Assembly: GCA_002414665.1 (NCBI GenBank)
Contig: DIAF01000039.1
Span: forward strand, 266,219-282,673
Length of the DNA: 16,455 nt
Origin: Halieaceae bacterium UBA5085
GTDB lineage: Bacteria; Pseudomonadota; Gammaproteobacteria; Pseudomonadales; Halieaceae
Reading direction: 5' to 3'
Shown: positions 1 to 6,723 of the stretch, in pieces
Numbering within the stretch: the first letter of the stretch is position 1
Layout of the letters: each line of letters starts with the position of its first letter
Notes under the pieces: generated by a model
What the model was told of the DNA's origin: nothing
Seen by the model: the letters and a program-made list of their open reading frames with translations, nothing else
Databases searched by the model: none
Translations under genes and position numbers: made by a program

Positions 1-119
1 TAAGGCTCGTCAAAATGGATCCTGTGTGCATTCCACAGCGCGGCGTTGTAAAGAAACAGCTGCACATTGTCGGGCGTAAGCTCACGCTCTGGAAGTGCAT
101 CGCCAACCTGCACTGACAT
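1..119 (-). CDS. MaoC-type (R)-hydratase/dehydratase, N-terminal fragment
   Basis: The gene is cut by the left window edge; 39 complete codons are visible from an ATG at 119. The visible protein ends in NAALWNAHRIHFDEP. The N-x-H-R-I-H-(Y/F)-D signature is typical of MaoC/hotdog hydratases of the HTD2/mesaconyl-C4-CoA hydratase type. In that family the conserved Asn/Asp and His form the hydratase active site (family knowledge). It lies 32 bp downstream of a gene encoding the complementary N-terminal MaoC half, so the two probably form one heteromeric 2-enoyl-CoA hydratase or dehydratase, as in other split two-subunit members. It is the last visible gene of the operon starting at 3418. I see no good Shine-Dalgarno, so translational coupling is possible. 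The substrate cannot be told from the sequence. Confidence 0.75.
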   Translation of the reverse strand, partial: MSVQVGDALPERELTPDNVQLFLYNAALWNAHRIHFDEP

Positions 120-151
120 CGGAGATTTTTTTTCAGACAGCGCCAAATCGC

Positions 152-607
152 TCACCTCAGAATTCGAGTGGTTTGTTCACGGATGACTGGCTCACCCGCA
201 TCGTTAACGATCTGCATGTCAACTTCATAGAAGATCAGCGGCCCAGAGCGGCCGTGCTTTTCGTAGATGTTTGTCAACGTACGCGTTGCGGTAAGCCAGT
301 CACCGGGATACACCGGCTTGAAGTAGTCGATTTTCAGGCCACCCGCCATCGCCCGCTCCAGCGGGAACTTGGGCAACAGCGAATCGATTGACACACCGTC
401 CGGCGTCAGCTCATCGAGTTCCACCACATCCCAGAACAGCGCCACATGAAACATGGGCGGCGCCTGATCGCCATCGAGGTATTTGCGTTGGCGGTTCCCT
501 GTCGCTATCGCGTACTTGCGAATATCGCGACGGGTGACCAGCTCACGGTGCGGGGTACTCTGCCGGCCGATATTGGCCAGCAGCTCGTCACTGAGCAGGC
601 TTGTCAT
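152..607 (-). CDS. FAS1-like dehydratase / MaoC_dehydrat_N hotdog protein
   Basis: The 151-residue protein fits a single hotdog domain of the FAS1-like dehydratase (MaoC N-terminal) family. Family-like features are the N-terminal segment around residues 26-50 (RRDIRKYAIATG), the APPMF turn at 49-53, and RAMAGGLKIDYFKPVYPGD at 85-103, which corresponds to the HGG-(E)-(Y/F)-xRP-xxxGD region of the family. Such N-halves usually lack the catalytic residues and pair with a catalytic MaoC half, here the next gene down. The ATG at 607 overlaps the stop of the upstream CoA ligase (ATGA, 604-607), so translation is probably coupled. The expected role is hydration of a 2-enoyl-CoA, or dehydration of a 3-hydroxyacyl-CoA, in the cytoplasm. 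The partner and pathway are inferred from context; the exact substrate is unknown. Confidence 0.82.
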   Translation of the reverse strand: MTSLLSDELLANIGRQSTPHRELVTRRDIRKYAIATGNRQRKYLDGDQAPPMFHVALFWDVVELDELTPDGVSIDSLLPKFPLERAMAGGLKIDYFKPVYPGDWLTATRTLTNIYEKHGRSGPLIFYEVDMQIVNDAGEPVIREQTTRILR

Positions 608-2160
608 ACCTTCCTCTCTCCCTGATTCCAGTAAGGGTCGCGCAGTTCACGCTTGAGAATTTTCCCCGTCGGTGCTTTGGGCAGGCTGTCGACGAAATCC
701 ACAGAACGCGGCTTCTGATAGGACGCCAGATGCTGGCTGGCAGCAGCGATAATCTCCTGCTCGGTAGCCTGCATGCCGGGTTTGAGTACGACAACCGCTT
801 TTACCGACTCACCCCATTCCGCATCCGGCACCCCGAACACAGCGGACTCCAGCACCGCGGGATGCTGGTGAATCGCGGCCTCCACCTGGGTGCTGTAAAT
901 ATTTTCGCCGCCGGAGATAATCATGTCCTTGGCGCGATCAACAATGAAGATGTAGCCATCCTCATCCCACACCGCCACGTCACCGGTGTGCATCCAGCCA
1001 TCGCGCAGGGTCTCGGCTGTGAGATCCGGACGCTGCCAGTAGCCCACCATGTTGGCCTCGGACTGCACCAGTATTTCACCCGGCGTCACGCCATCGCGCG
1101 GCACCGGCTCGCCGTGCGGGTCAACCAGTTTGATGGTGGTCATGAAGCCTTCCCGCCCACAGGAGCTCAGACGCTCGGGATGGATGCCGGCGACCGCGTT
1201 GGCATGATCCTCCTGCGAGAGAAAGCTCATGGTCATGCCTTCGGTCTGTCCATAACCCTGGATCAGGGTACAGGGGAAGGCCTCCAGCGCGGCTTTCACC
1301 ACACTGTGCGGCATCGGACCGCCGCCGTACTGAATATTCCTCAGGCTGCTGAGATCGTAGTCCGCAAAATTGTCCACTGCCATCATCCAGTTGAGCATGG
1401 TGGTGATGCCGAGGAAAGCCGACACCCGCTCGCGCTGGATCACCTCCAGCGCCAGCCGGGCCTCGAAGTTGATCAGAACCAGCGGACAGCCATGAGCCAT
1501 GTAGTTCATGGCCAGACCTACCGGTATGTGAAACATCTGGCCGGTGAGCATGTAGACGTCTGAGGGCACAATACGCTCGGCTACGGTCTGGTTGATCATG
1601 CCGGCAAACAGCGAACTGTGCGTGTGCAGCGCTCCCTTGGATTCCCCTGTAGTACCACCGGTGTAGAGAATCAGGACCGGGTCATCACCCCCCGTCGACG
1701 CAGACTGGACGGGTTCTTCCGCACTCGCCTGTGCCAGAAGCGCCTCGTAGCTGCCGTCGCTGTCTTCGCCGAAGGCAAAGGCATGGGGAATACCGGCCTG
1801 CGCCACGAGGGTCGACGCCTCATCTGCGTAATCGGAGGCATACATGAGCACTTCAGGCTCCCCGCCACTGGCGATCTTGAGCAGTTCTGGCGCGCCCAAC
1901 CGCCAGTTCAGAGGCTGCACAATGAGGCCAACCCTCGCGCAACCGTAATAGACCTCCATGTATTCGATGCAGTTGCGCGCCAGCACCGCAACACGATCCC
2001 CCTTGGCGAGCCCCACCTGTTGCATGAGTGCGTTGCCCAGGCGGCGCACGCGCTCATCCAGAGCACCGAAAGTGAGGCGCCGGCCGCTGGAAACGTCGAT
2101 CAACGCTTCGCGCGCAGGCGCGAGGCGCGCTGTTTTAGACGGGATTTTGCCAATATTCAC
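604..2160 (-). CDS. AMP-dependent acyl-CoA synthetase/ligase (FadD-like)
   Basis: This 518-residue ANL-superfamily enzyme activates a carboxylic acid with ATP to an acyl-adenylate, then to the CoA thioester. All core motifs are visible: the P-loop LYTGGTTGESKG at residues 165-176, GYGQTEGM at 302-309, the hinge region TGD at 392-394 with DRAKD at 408-412, and the C-terminal PTGK with catalytic Lys500. The start is a GTG at 2160, preceded by a GGAGG five bases away; no better ATG exists upstream. It follows the SnoaL-like gene by 11 bp and overlaps the next hydratase gene by 4 bp, so it sits mid-operon. The substrate class (fatty, aromatic or alicyclic acid) cannot be settled by motif reading. 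It is clearly distinct from the second ligase at 6724-8337, whose hinge and A3 sequences differ. Confidence 0.93.
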   Translation of the reverse strand: MNIGKIPSKTARLAPAREALIDVSSGRRLTFGALDERVRRLGNALMQQVGLAKGDRVAVLARNCIEYMEVYYGCARVGLIVQPLNWRLGAPELLKIASGGEPEVLMYASDYADEASTLVAQAGIPHAFAFGEDSDGSYEALLAQASAEEPVQSASTGGDDPVLILYTGGTTGESKGALHTHSSLFAGMINQTVAERIVPSDVYMLTGQMFHIPVGLAMNYMAHGCPLVLINFEARLALEVIQRERVSAFLGITTMLNWMMAVDNFADYDLSSLRNIQYGGGPMPHSVVKAALEAFPCTLIQGYGQTEGMTMSFLSQEDHANAVAGIHPERLSSCGREGFMTTIKLVDPHGEPVPRDGVTPGEILVQSEANMVGYWQRPDLTAETLRDGWMHTGDVAVWDEDGYIFIVDRAKDMIISGGENIYSTQVEAAIHQHPAVLESAVFGVPDAEWGESVKAVVVLKPGMQATEQEIIAAASQHLASYQKPRSVDFVDSLPKAPTGKILKRELRDPYWNQGERKV

Positions 2161-2171
2161 GCCACCCTCCG

Positions 2172-2606
2172 TCAGTAACTTTTATCGAGTTCGAGGTGCC
2201 GTTCGAGCAACTCCCACTGGCCATCACGACGTACGACACGGTCATGGTAGACACCGGCGGACAAGAGTGAAATTACGCCGTCTTCTGTGGCAAACAACGT
2301 CAGGTTGGAAATGACTGCAAAGCCCTTATCCGCCTCGTGCGCTTCGTCAGGAAAGAAGATATTGGACACGACGTGCCGGCGCTTATCCGTTTGTTGCGCC
2401 ATGGCCCCGGTCATCAGCTCCATAATGCCCTCGCGGGATTCGAAAGGACCGACTAGGTCTCCGCCGGCAATGCGCATACTGAAGCGTGCATCAGGCGCAA
2501 AGCTCGCCGCCAACATCTCCAGATTGCGTTCGTCCAATGCGTAGGCTGCGCGCGAAAGCAGTTCATGAATGGCAAGTTTGTCTGCAACGTCCAACGTTGT
2601 CGTCAT
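2172..2606 (-). CDS. SnoaL-like (NTF2-fold) protein
   Basis: The 144-residue protein has the layout of the SnoaL_4/NTF2-like family: an N-terminal helix pair (KLAIHELLSRAAYALDERN, residues 10-28), an FAPDARF strand at 36-42, RRHVVSNIFF at 76-85, and a C-terminal sheet ending in WELLERHLELD. Members include dehydratases, isomerases and cyclases acting on polyketide, steroid or aromatic substrates, and many have unknown function. I chose the ATG at 2606 because it overlaps the upstream SDR stop as ATGA (2603-2606) and starts MTTTLDVADKLAIHELL. A longer in-frame reading to 2675 would run into the SDR and adds a sequence unlike the family. A role as a small dehydratase or isomerase on the pathway intermediate is inference. 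Confidence 0.8.
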   Translation of the reverse strand: MTTTLDVADKLAIHELLSRAAYALDERNLEMLAASFAPDARFSMRIAGGDLVGPFESREGIMELMTGAMAQQTDKRRHVVSNIFFPDEAHEADKGFAVISNLTLFATEDGVISLLSAGVYHDRVVRRDGQWELLERHLELDKSY

Positions 2607-3418
2607 GCGGTGTCCTCCATACCCAGAATATCCAGCGTGCCGCGCCAGGCCAGCGAACCGCCGTCGATCAACCACACGGCGCCATTGATGAAACTGGCCG
2701 CCGGGCTGGCCAGAAAACAGACCAGTTCGGCCACATCTTCCGGCTTGCCCATCCGTGGAATCAAATGCGTGTTGGTCATCGTATTGAGCATGGCTGCGGG
2801 ATCCGGCGCGGCAGCAAGGAAATCGTCAACCATCCTGGTACGTATTGAGCCCGGGCAGTAACAGTTGACGCGGATACCATCTGCCGCCAGGTCAACAGCC
2901 AGCATCTTTGTCATTTGCATGATGGCTCCCTTGCTTGAGCCGTAGGCCACGCAGTTGGGGTAACCCGCAACGGAGCTGACCGAACCCGCGTTAATGATGG
3001 AAGCCTGCTGACTCTTTCTCAGCCAGGGCAAAGCATACTTTGCACAGAGCCATGGGCCCAGGACATTGACCGCCATGACCTTGTCAAAGGTGTCTCGCGA
3101 CATACTCTCGAGGTCAAGCCCGCCACCCAGAACGCTCTCATGGATGCCCGCGTTGTTATGCAGTACGTCGATGCCGCCGAGCTGCTCACCTGCAGCTTGC
3201 ATCAGCGCCTGAACCTGACCTTCGTCTGTGACATCGCAGTGCTGGTAAAACGCCACACCGCCCGCGTCTCGGATACGCGCCGCAACCGCTTCTCCATCGG
3301 CATCGTTGGTATCCGACACCATGACCCGCGCGCCATAGCCCGCCGCTACCAGAGCGGTACCCGCTCCAATGCCCGCGCCAGCACCCGTAATGACGAAATT
3401 AAGACCGTTGACTTGCAT
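2603..3418 (-). CDS. SDR family oxidoreductase (NAD(P)-dependent dehydrogenase)
   Basis: This classical short-chain dehydrogenase has 271 residues from the chosen start. Visible motifs are the Rossmann glycine motif TGAGAGIG at 11-18, Asp36 at the end of beta-2 (VMVSD), which favours NAD(H), CDVTD at 61-65, NNAG at 88-91, and the catalytic set Ser146, Tyr159 and Lys163 (YxxxK), then PG at 189-190. The open frame extends to 3508, but the ATG at 3418 is preferred: it puts the nucleotide-binding strand at the expected place, and the longer version would read through the operator palindrome. Its Shine-Dalgarno is weak (GAGA about 8 bases upstream). It is the first gene of the left operon, divergent from the TetR gene. 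It probably oxidises a hydroxyl to a ketone, or does the reverse, on the pathway substrate. Confidence 0.9.
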   Translation of the reverse strand: MQVNGLNFVITGAGAGIGAGTALVAAGYGARVMVSDTNDADGEAVAARIRDAGGVAFYQHCDVTDEGQVQALMQAAGEQLGGIDVLHNNAGIHESVLGGGLDLESMSRDTFDKVMAVNVLGPWLCAKYALPWLRKSQQASIINAGSVSSVAGYPNCVAYGSSKGAIMQMTKMLAVDLAADGIRVNCYCPGSIRTRMVDDFLAAAPDPAAMLNTMTNTHLIPRMGKPEDVAELVCFLASPAASFINGAVWLIDGGSLAWRGTLDILGMEDTA

Positions 3419-3448
3419 TATTGTTGTCTCAACACCTTTCGCGGAAAA

Positions 3449-3504
3449 AGCATAAGCATATCTTGAACATTGTTCAAGATATTTCTGGGGATAATTCAGG
3501 GCAA
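3449..3504 (-). promoter_or_regulatory. Candidate sigma70-type promoters for the left operon
   Basis: Two overlapping candidates read toward the SDR gene. One has TTGCCC (3499-3504) and TATCTT (3476-3481) with a 17-base spacer. The other has TTGAAC (3472-3477) and TATGCT (3449-3454), also with a 17-base spacer. Each hexamer matches consensus at 4 of 6 positions. Both use bases of the palindrome at 3458-3482, so a regulator bound there would block initiation. Sequence reading cannot choose between them. A plus-strand GATAAT at 3490-3495 could serve the TetR gene, but I see no well-spaced -35 for it. Confidence 0.35.
3458..3482. promoter_or_regulatory. Perfect 12-1-12 palindrome, probable TetR operator
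   Basis: ATATCTTGAACA (3458-3469), one central T (3470), and its exact reverse complement TGTTCAAGATAT (3471-3482). It lies in the 126-bp gap between the divergent SDR operon (start 3418) and the TetR gene (start 3545), overlapping both promoter candidates for the SDR operon. A perfect 25-bp dyad next to a divergent TetR gene is the classic arrangement for an autoregulating repressor; that assignment is inference. Confidence 0.8.
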
Positions 3505-3544
3505 ACACATAGTCGGTATTGTTGTTAGCTGGTAAAGTTCCACC

Positions 3545-4189
3545 ATGACATCCAGCCCCGTCAAGAGCACTTCCCGCGGCCCCGGCAATCCTCGAGCGCC
3601 CGCAACCCCGCGCCGCGATACGCGCGGGGAAAAGCGTCGCCGCCGCATTTACAAGTCATTACACGACTGCATCATCAGCAAGGGCTACGTAAAAACAACA
3701 CTGGCCGACATCGCCGAGGGTGCCGGTATGACCGCCAGTCACCTGCTGTACTATTTCAACGGCAAGGAGGCGATTCTCGAGCAGTACTTCGCCAACGTGG
3801 CGGTGCGCTTTCTTGAGCGTATCGAAGGCTTTGCACAACACCCCGCTGAGCAACAGGTGCAGATGCTGGCGGACTTCTGGTTCAAGGGAGAAACCAGCAC
3901 CCGACTGGAAATCGGGTTCATGCTGGAGTGCTTCGGCAATGCGGTGAACGATGACATCCTGCGCATCACCAAGGCGGATTTTGACAGCCGCTGCAAGGCG
4001 CACCTGGCACATATCTTTGCGGCGGCACCCAAGCTGCTGCTGGCTGACGCCAGGGATTCGGCAGAAATTGCCTACTCAATGATGATCGGCCTGCGCTCTG
4101 CCGTGTACTTCGATGACGACATCAGTTTGGAGCGGGCGCACACCCTGTTCACGGAAACCGTGAACAGGATGAGCGGCTTCAGCGCCTGA
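3545..4189 (+). CDS. TetR/AcrR-family transcriptional regulator, divergent to the left operon
   Basis: The 214-residue protein has a basic, proline-rich N-terminal tail (about 1-30), then a TetR DNA-binding domain at about 32-80. The helix-turn-helix is TTLADIAEGAGMTASHLLYYF at 51-71, followed by the usual NGKEAIL. The C-terminal region, about 85-214, is the divergent ligand-binding and dimerisation part. The ATG at 3545 is the only reasonable start before Met62; its Shine-Dalgarno is weak. It is transcribed away from the SDR operon, and the 25-bp palindrome lies 62 bp upstream of its start. It probably represses that operon and itself until it binds a pathway acid or acyl-CoA; the ligand is unknown. 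A perfect 11-bp stem hairpin lies within its last codons. Confidence 0.9.
   Translation: MTSSPVKSTSRGPGNPRAPATPRRDTRGEKRRRRIYKSLHDCIISKGYVKTTLADIAEGAGMTASHLLYYFNGKEAILEQYFANVAVRFLERIEGFAQHPAEQQVQMLADFWFKGETSTRLEIGFMLECFGNAVNDDILRITKADFDSRCKAHLAHIFAAAPKLLLADARDSAEIAYSMMIGLRSAVYFDDDISLERAHTLFTETVNRMSGFSA
4144..4168. terminator. Perfect 11-bp stem hairpin between convergent genes
   Basis: CCTGTTCACGG (4144-4154), loop AAA, CCGTGAACAGG (4158-4168). It is inside the 3' end of the TetR gene and 32 bp past the stop of the convergent LLM gene. There is no T-run on either side, so it is not a textbook intrinsic terminator. It could end or stabilise the minus-strand transcript of the operon arriving from 10105, or be an operator. 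Only 10 bp separate the two convergent stops. Confidence 0.45.
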
Positions 4190-4199
4190 GGCCGGCGGT

Positions 4200-5201
4200 T
4201 TAGCGCAGCCTGGGCAGGACCTTCTCGGCGATATAGTGCAGGCGACGGTTGCCTGACTCCAGTGATTCGCCCGGAAACTGCGCCCAGAAGTGAATGTCGC
4301 GGATCATCGGATAATCTGCCACCAGCTTCTTCAGCTTCGTCACTGCCATGTCCGCGTCCCACAGCTCATAGAGGCCATTCTCGATCGCCGAGAATACGTC
4401 GTCGTACAGCGTCGCCTGCTCCGGCGGACCAAACGCGCCCCATTGGATGTAGGCATTGGTCTGGTACAGGATATGATCGGCGATGCGGGCAGCTTCGGCT
4501 TCCGGGTCCTCGGCAATAATTGCCCAGCAGCCGAGAATCACACTCCCCTGGTCCAGCGACTTGCCCTGGGCCAGCAAGGCCTCGCAGTAGTTATCCAGCC
4601 CGAGCCCGCCGGTGGAGAGAAAGCCATCCGCGATGCGGGCTGCCCGCTCGATCGCCGGCGGCGCCATGCCGCCGAGGAGGATCTTCGGCGTGTGTACCGG
4701 CGCCGGCAGCACCTTGAGGTCACCGACATTAAAGCGTTTGCCGCTGAAATTGACGGGCTCCCCCGACCAGCAGCGACGCAGCACTTCGATACCCTCTTCC
4801 ACCAGGCTGGGGCGGTGCGAAAGCTGGCGCCCGAACTGGTCGAACTCCAGTTGGCGGTAGCCGATACCGACACCGAGATCGAAGCGGCCGCCACTGAGCA
4901 GTGACACCGTCGCCGCATCTTCTGCCATACGCACCGGATCATGCAGCGGGAGCAACATCAGGTTGGTGCCGATGTGCATGGCGCGTGTGCGTGCGGCGAT
5001 GGCGGCGGCAATCACCAGTGGCGACGGCGTATAGCCATCCTCACAGAAATGGTGCTCGGTGAGCCAGACTGAGTTGAAGCCCAGGGACTCGGCATCCGCT
5101 ATCTGGCCGAGGCGGCTGGCGTAGAAACTCTCGAAGTTTTCCTGCCAGGGGGCGGGATTGCGAAAGTCGTACCAAAGTCCGTAGTTTACACTTGATGTCA
5201 T
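4200..5201 (-). CDS. LLM-class (luciferase-like) flavin-dependent monooxygenase/oxidoreductase
   Basis: The 333-residue protein is the usual length for the bacterial luciferase-like family, a TIM-barrel that uses reduced FMN or F420. Signature segments are FNSVWLTEHHF at 42-52, LPLHDPVRMAED at 84-95, SGGRFDLGVGIGYR at 103-116 and the DGFLSTGG region near 192-199. The ATG at 5201 has GGGAGG just upstream. It is the last gene of the six-gene operon, 18 bp after the alpha/beta hydrolase. Family members include type II Baeyer-Villiger monooxygenases, alkanesulfonate and other C-S or C-C cleaving oxygenases, and F420 dehydrogenases. In this setting (SDR, hydrolase, CoA ligase) a ketone-oxygenating role is attractive but inferred. 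No flavin reductase partner gene is visible, so FMNH2 would have to be supplied from elsewhere. Confidence 0.9.
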   Translation of the reverse strand: MTSSVNYGLWYDFRNPAPWQENFESFYASRLGQIADAESLGFNSVWLTEHHFCEDGYTPSPLVIAAAIAARTRAMHIGTNLMLLPLHDPVRMAEDAATVSLLSGGRFDLGVGIGYRQLEFDQFGRQLSHRPSLVEEGIEVLRRCWSGEPVNFSGKRFNVGDLKVLPAPVHTPKILLGGMAPPAIERAARIADGFLSTGGLGLDNYCEALLAQGKSLDQGSVILGCWAIIAEDPEAEAARIADHILYQTNAYIQWGAFGPPEQATLYDDVFSAIENGLYELWDADMAVTKLKKLVADYPMIRDIHFWAQFPGESLESGNRRLHYIAEKVLPRLR

Positions 5202-5219
5202 GAACGAGACCTCCCGGAC

Positions 5220-6026
5220 TCAGGCTAATTCTGCCAGAAAGGCCAGCAGATCACGGTTGTAGTCCTCGGCAACTTCGATAAACGGCGCGTGCCCTACGCC
5301 CTCGTATTCCACCAGACGGGCACGGGCGTTGTTGGCGCCCACCCAGCGGCAGATATCCGGCGCAACGAATGCGTCTTCTGTGCCGACGAAGGAAAGAATC
5401 GGCACTTCGAGCGCGGCAAGCTGTGCGCGCTGGTCCAGCGGCGCGAGTTGCGCCAGCGTCTGGTGCGCCAGTGGCGAAGCCTCACAGAACACACGCCACA
5501 TCCAGTCAGTGATGGCAGGCGCAACCTCTTTGGCGCAGACCGCATGCACCAGGCCAGCGAGGAATCCAATACGATCTGCCTGCAGCGCAGCGACGGTGCC
5601 GGCCATATCCGCCTCGGTGCCGCCCAGGGCGAGATCGGGCTTCTGCACATAAATGGGTGTAGCACCACCGGTCAGCACGACACCGCTGCAGCGGCTGCCG
5701 AGCCGGCTCGCCGCTTCCACCGCGACTGCGCCACCCAGCGACCAGCCGTTCAGGACCACCGATGCCAGGCCTAGCTTGTCCACCAATGCGACAACGTCGC
5801 CAGCGATGGCATTGATACCCAGGTCGGCAAAATCCTTGTCCGAGGCGCCACACCCCCGGTGGTCCAGCATGACAACGCGGTGCCCGGCCGCCAACAGCGC
5901 TGGCAGGGTGTTGTCCCATGCACGGCAGCTGAAACCCCAACCGTGGATCAACAGCACGGCGCGGCTGCCAACCCCGTAATCCTCGAAGTACACGTTCTTG
6001 CCACAATCGGTCTGCAGATAGGACAT
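5220..6026 (-). CDS. Alpha/beta hydrolase
   Basis: The 268-residue alpha/beta hydrolase fold protein shows the oxyanion-hole HGWG at 28-31, DHRGCG at 55-60, the nucleophile elbow GWSLGG at 94-99 with Ser96, a probable acid Asp218 in GTEDAFV, and His246 in GVGHAPF. The catalytic Ser-Asp-His triad is therefore complete. The region between about 125 and 190 is the variable cap. It begins 4 bp after the TetR gene and ends 18 bp before the LLM gene, so it is co-transcribed with both. Expected chemistry is hydrolysis of an ester, lactone, thioester or C-C bond in the cytoplasm; there is no signal peptide. Lactone or ester opening downstream of the LLM oxygenase is a context-based inference. A BioH-like or esterase role remains possible. 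Confidence 0.9.
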   Translation of the reverse strand: MSYLQTDCGKNVYFEDYGVGSRAVLLIHGWGFSCRAWDNTLPALLAAGHRVVMLDHRGCGASDKDFADLGINAIAGDVVALVDKLGLASVVLNGWSLGGAVAVEAASRLGSRCSGVVLTGGATPIYVQKPDLALGGTEADMAGTVAALQADRIGFLAGLVHAVCAKEVAPAITDWMWRVFCEASPLAHQTLAQLAPLDQRAQLAALEVPILSFVGTEDAFVAPDICRWVGANNARARLVEYEGVGHAPFIEVAEDYNRDLLAFLAELA

Positions 6027-6030
6027 GAGA

Positions 6031-6678
6031 TTACCCTTTATTGCTGAGAAGTCGTTTTATGGTGGTTTCGTAATCACTGAAGACTGCGTGCAAATCCAGC
6101 GCCTCGGCATTCACCAGCCACTGGTAAATGATGCCGAAAATGAAGGCGTTGAACTGCACCGAAAACTGTTCCGGGTTGATCACCGGATCGATCTCGCCAT
6201 CTTCGATACCCTGCCGCACCCAACGGGCGGCGTCTTCGCGGTAGATGCGGTGATGGTCCGCCAGCTTGTTGCGTATTTTGGAGTCATGGCCCAGCGACTC
6301 GTACCAGAGTATGTACATGGCGCGCATGTAACTGGCCTCCGCCGTGAGGAAGTCGCGCAGAGCATGCAGCGCGCCCAGTACGGCCTCGGTGCCGGTCTTA
6401 CCCCCGACGTAGCTGGTGAGGTGCTCTTTCCAGCGGCCATCAAACCGCACAAAGAGCTTGTTCAGGAACCCTTCCTTCGAACCGAAGCGGGAGTGTGCAA
6501 GCCCCCGGCTGTACCCGGCAAGTTCACCGATTTCCTTGAGCGTCGTGCGCTCGGTACCCCGCTCGATAATCAGCTGGATCGCCGCCTCGAACATGCGCTT
6601 GTCGGAGAGCGCCGTTCTCTCTGCCTGCGTCCTGCGACGCGTACCGGACTCCACCGCCCGCTTCCCTGCCACTCCCAT
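6031..6678 (-). CDS. TetR/AcrR-family regulator embedded in the operon
   Basis: The 215-residue protein has an arginine-rich N-terminus (about 1-25) and a TetR helix-turn-helix at about 45-66 (TTLKEIGELAGYSRGLAHSRF), followed by GSKEGFL, then an all-helical C-terminal ligand domain. I chose the ATG at 6678 because GGGAGG lies 7 bases upstream; an in-frame TTG at 6693 would put the Shine-Dalgarno inside the gene. It lies 45 bp after the CoA ligase and 4 bp before the hydrolase, on the same strand. It is therefore an operon member, so the repressor would be made together with the enzymes (autoregulation). Its likely target is the control region at 10106-10298; no long palindrome occurs immediately upstream of its own start. 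The ligand is unknown. Confidence 0.9.
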   Translation of the reverse strand: MGVAGKRAVESGTRRRTQAERTALSDKRMFEAAIQLIIERGTERTTLKEIGELAGYSRGLAHSRFGSKEGFLNKLFVRFDGRWKEHLTSYVGGKTGTEAVLGALHALRDFLTAEASYMRAMYILWYESLGHDSKIRNKLADHHRIYREDAARWVRQGIEDGEIDPVINPEQFSVQFNAFIFGIIYQWLVNAEALDLHAVFSDYETTIKRLLSNKG

Positions 6679-6723
6679 CCGTGTTCCTCCCAATCCTGCA
6701 GCGCTGACAGATCGCAGCGACCG

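Noticed and set aside
601..1563. 320-residue plus-strand open frame opposite the left CoA ligase
   Set aside because: Shadow of the ligase gene, which has every expected motif on the minus strand.
3419..3508. N-terminal extension of the left SDR by 30 residues
   Set aside because: It would translate the operator palindrome and lies before the normal start of the Rossmann fold.
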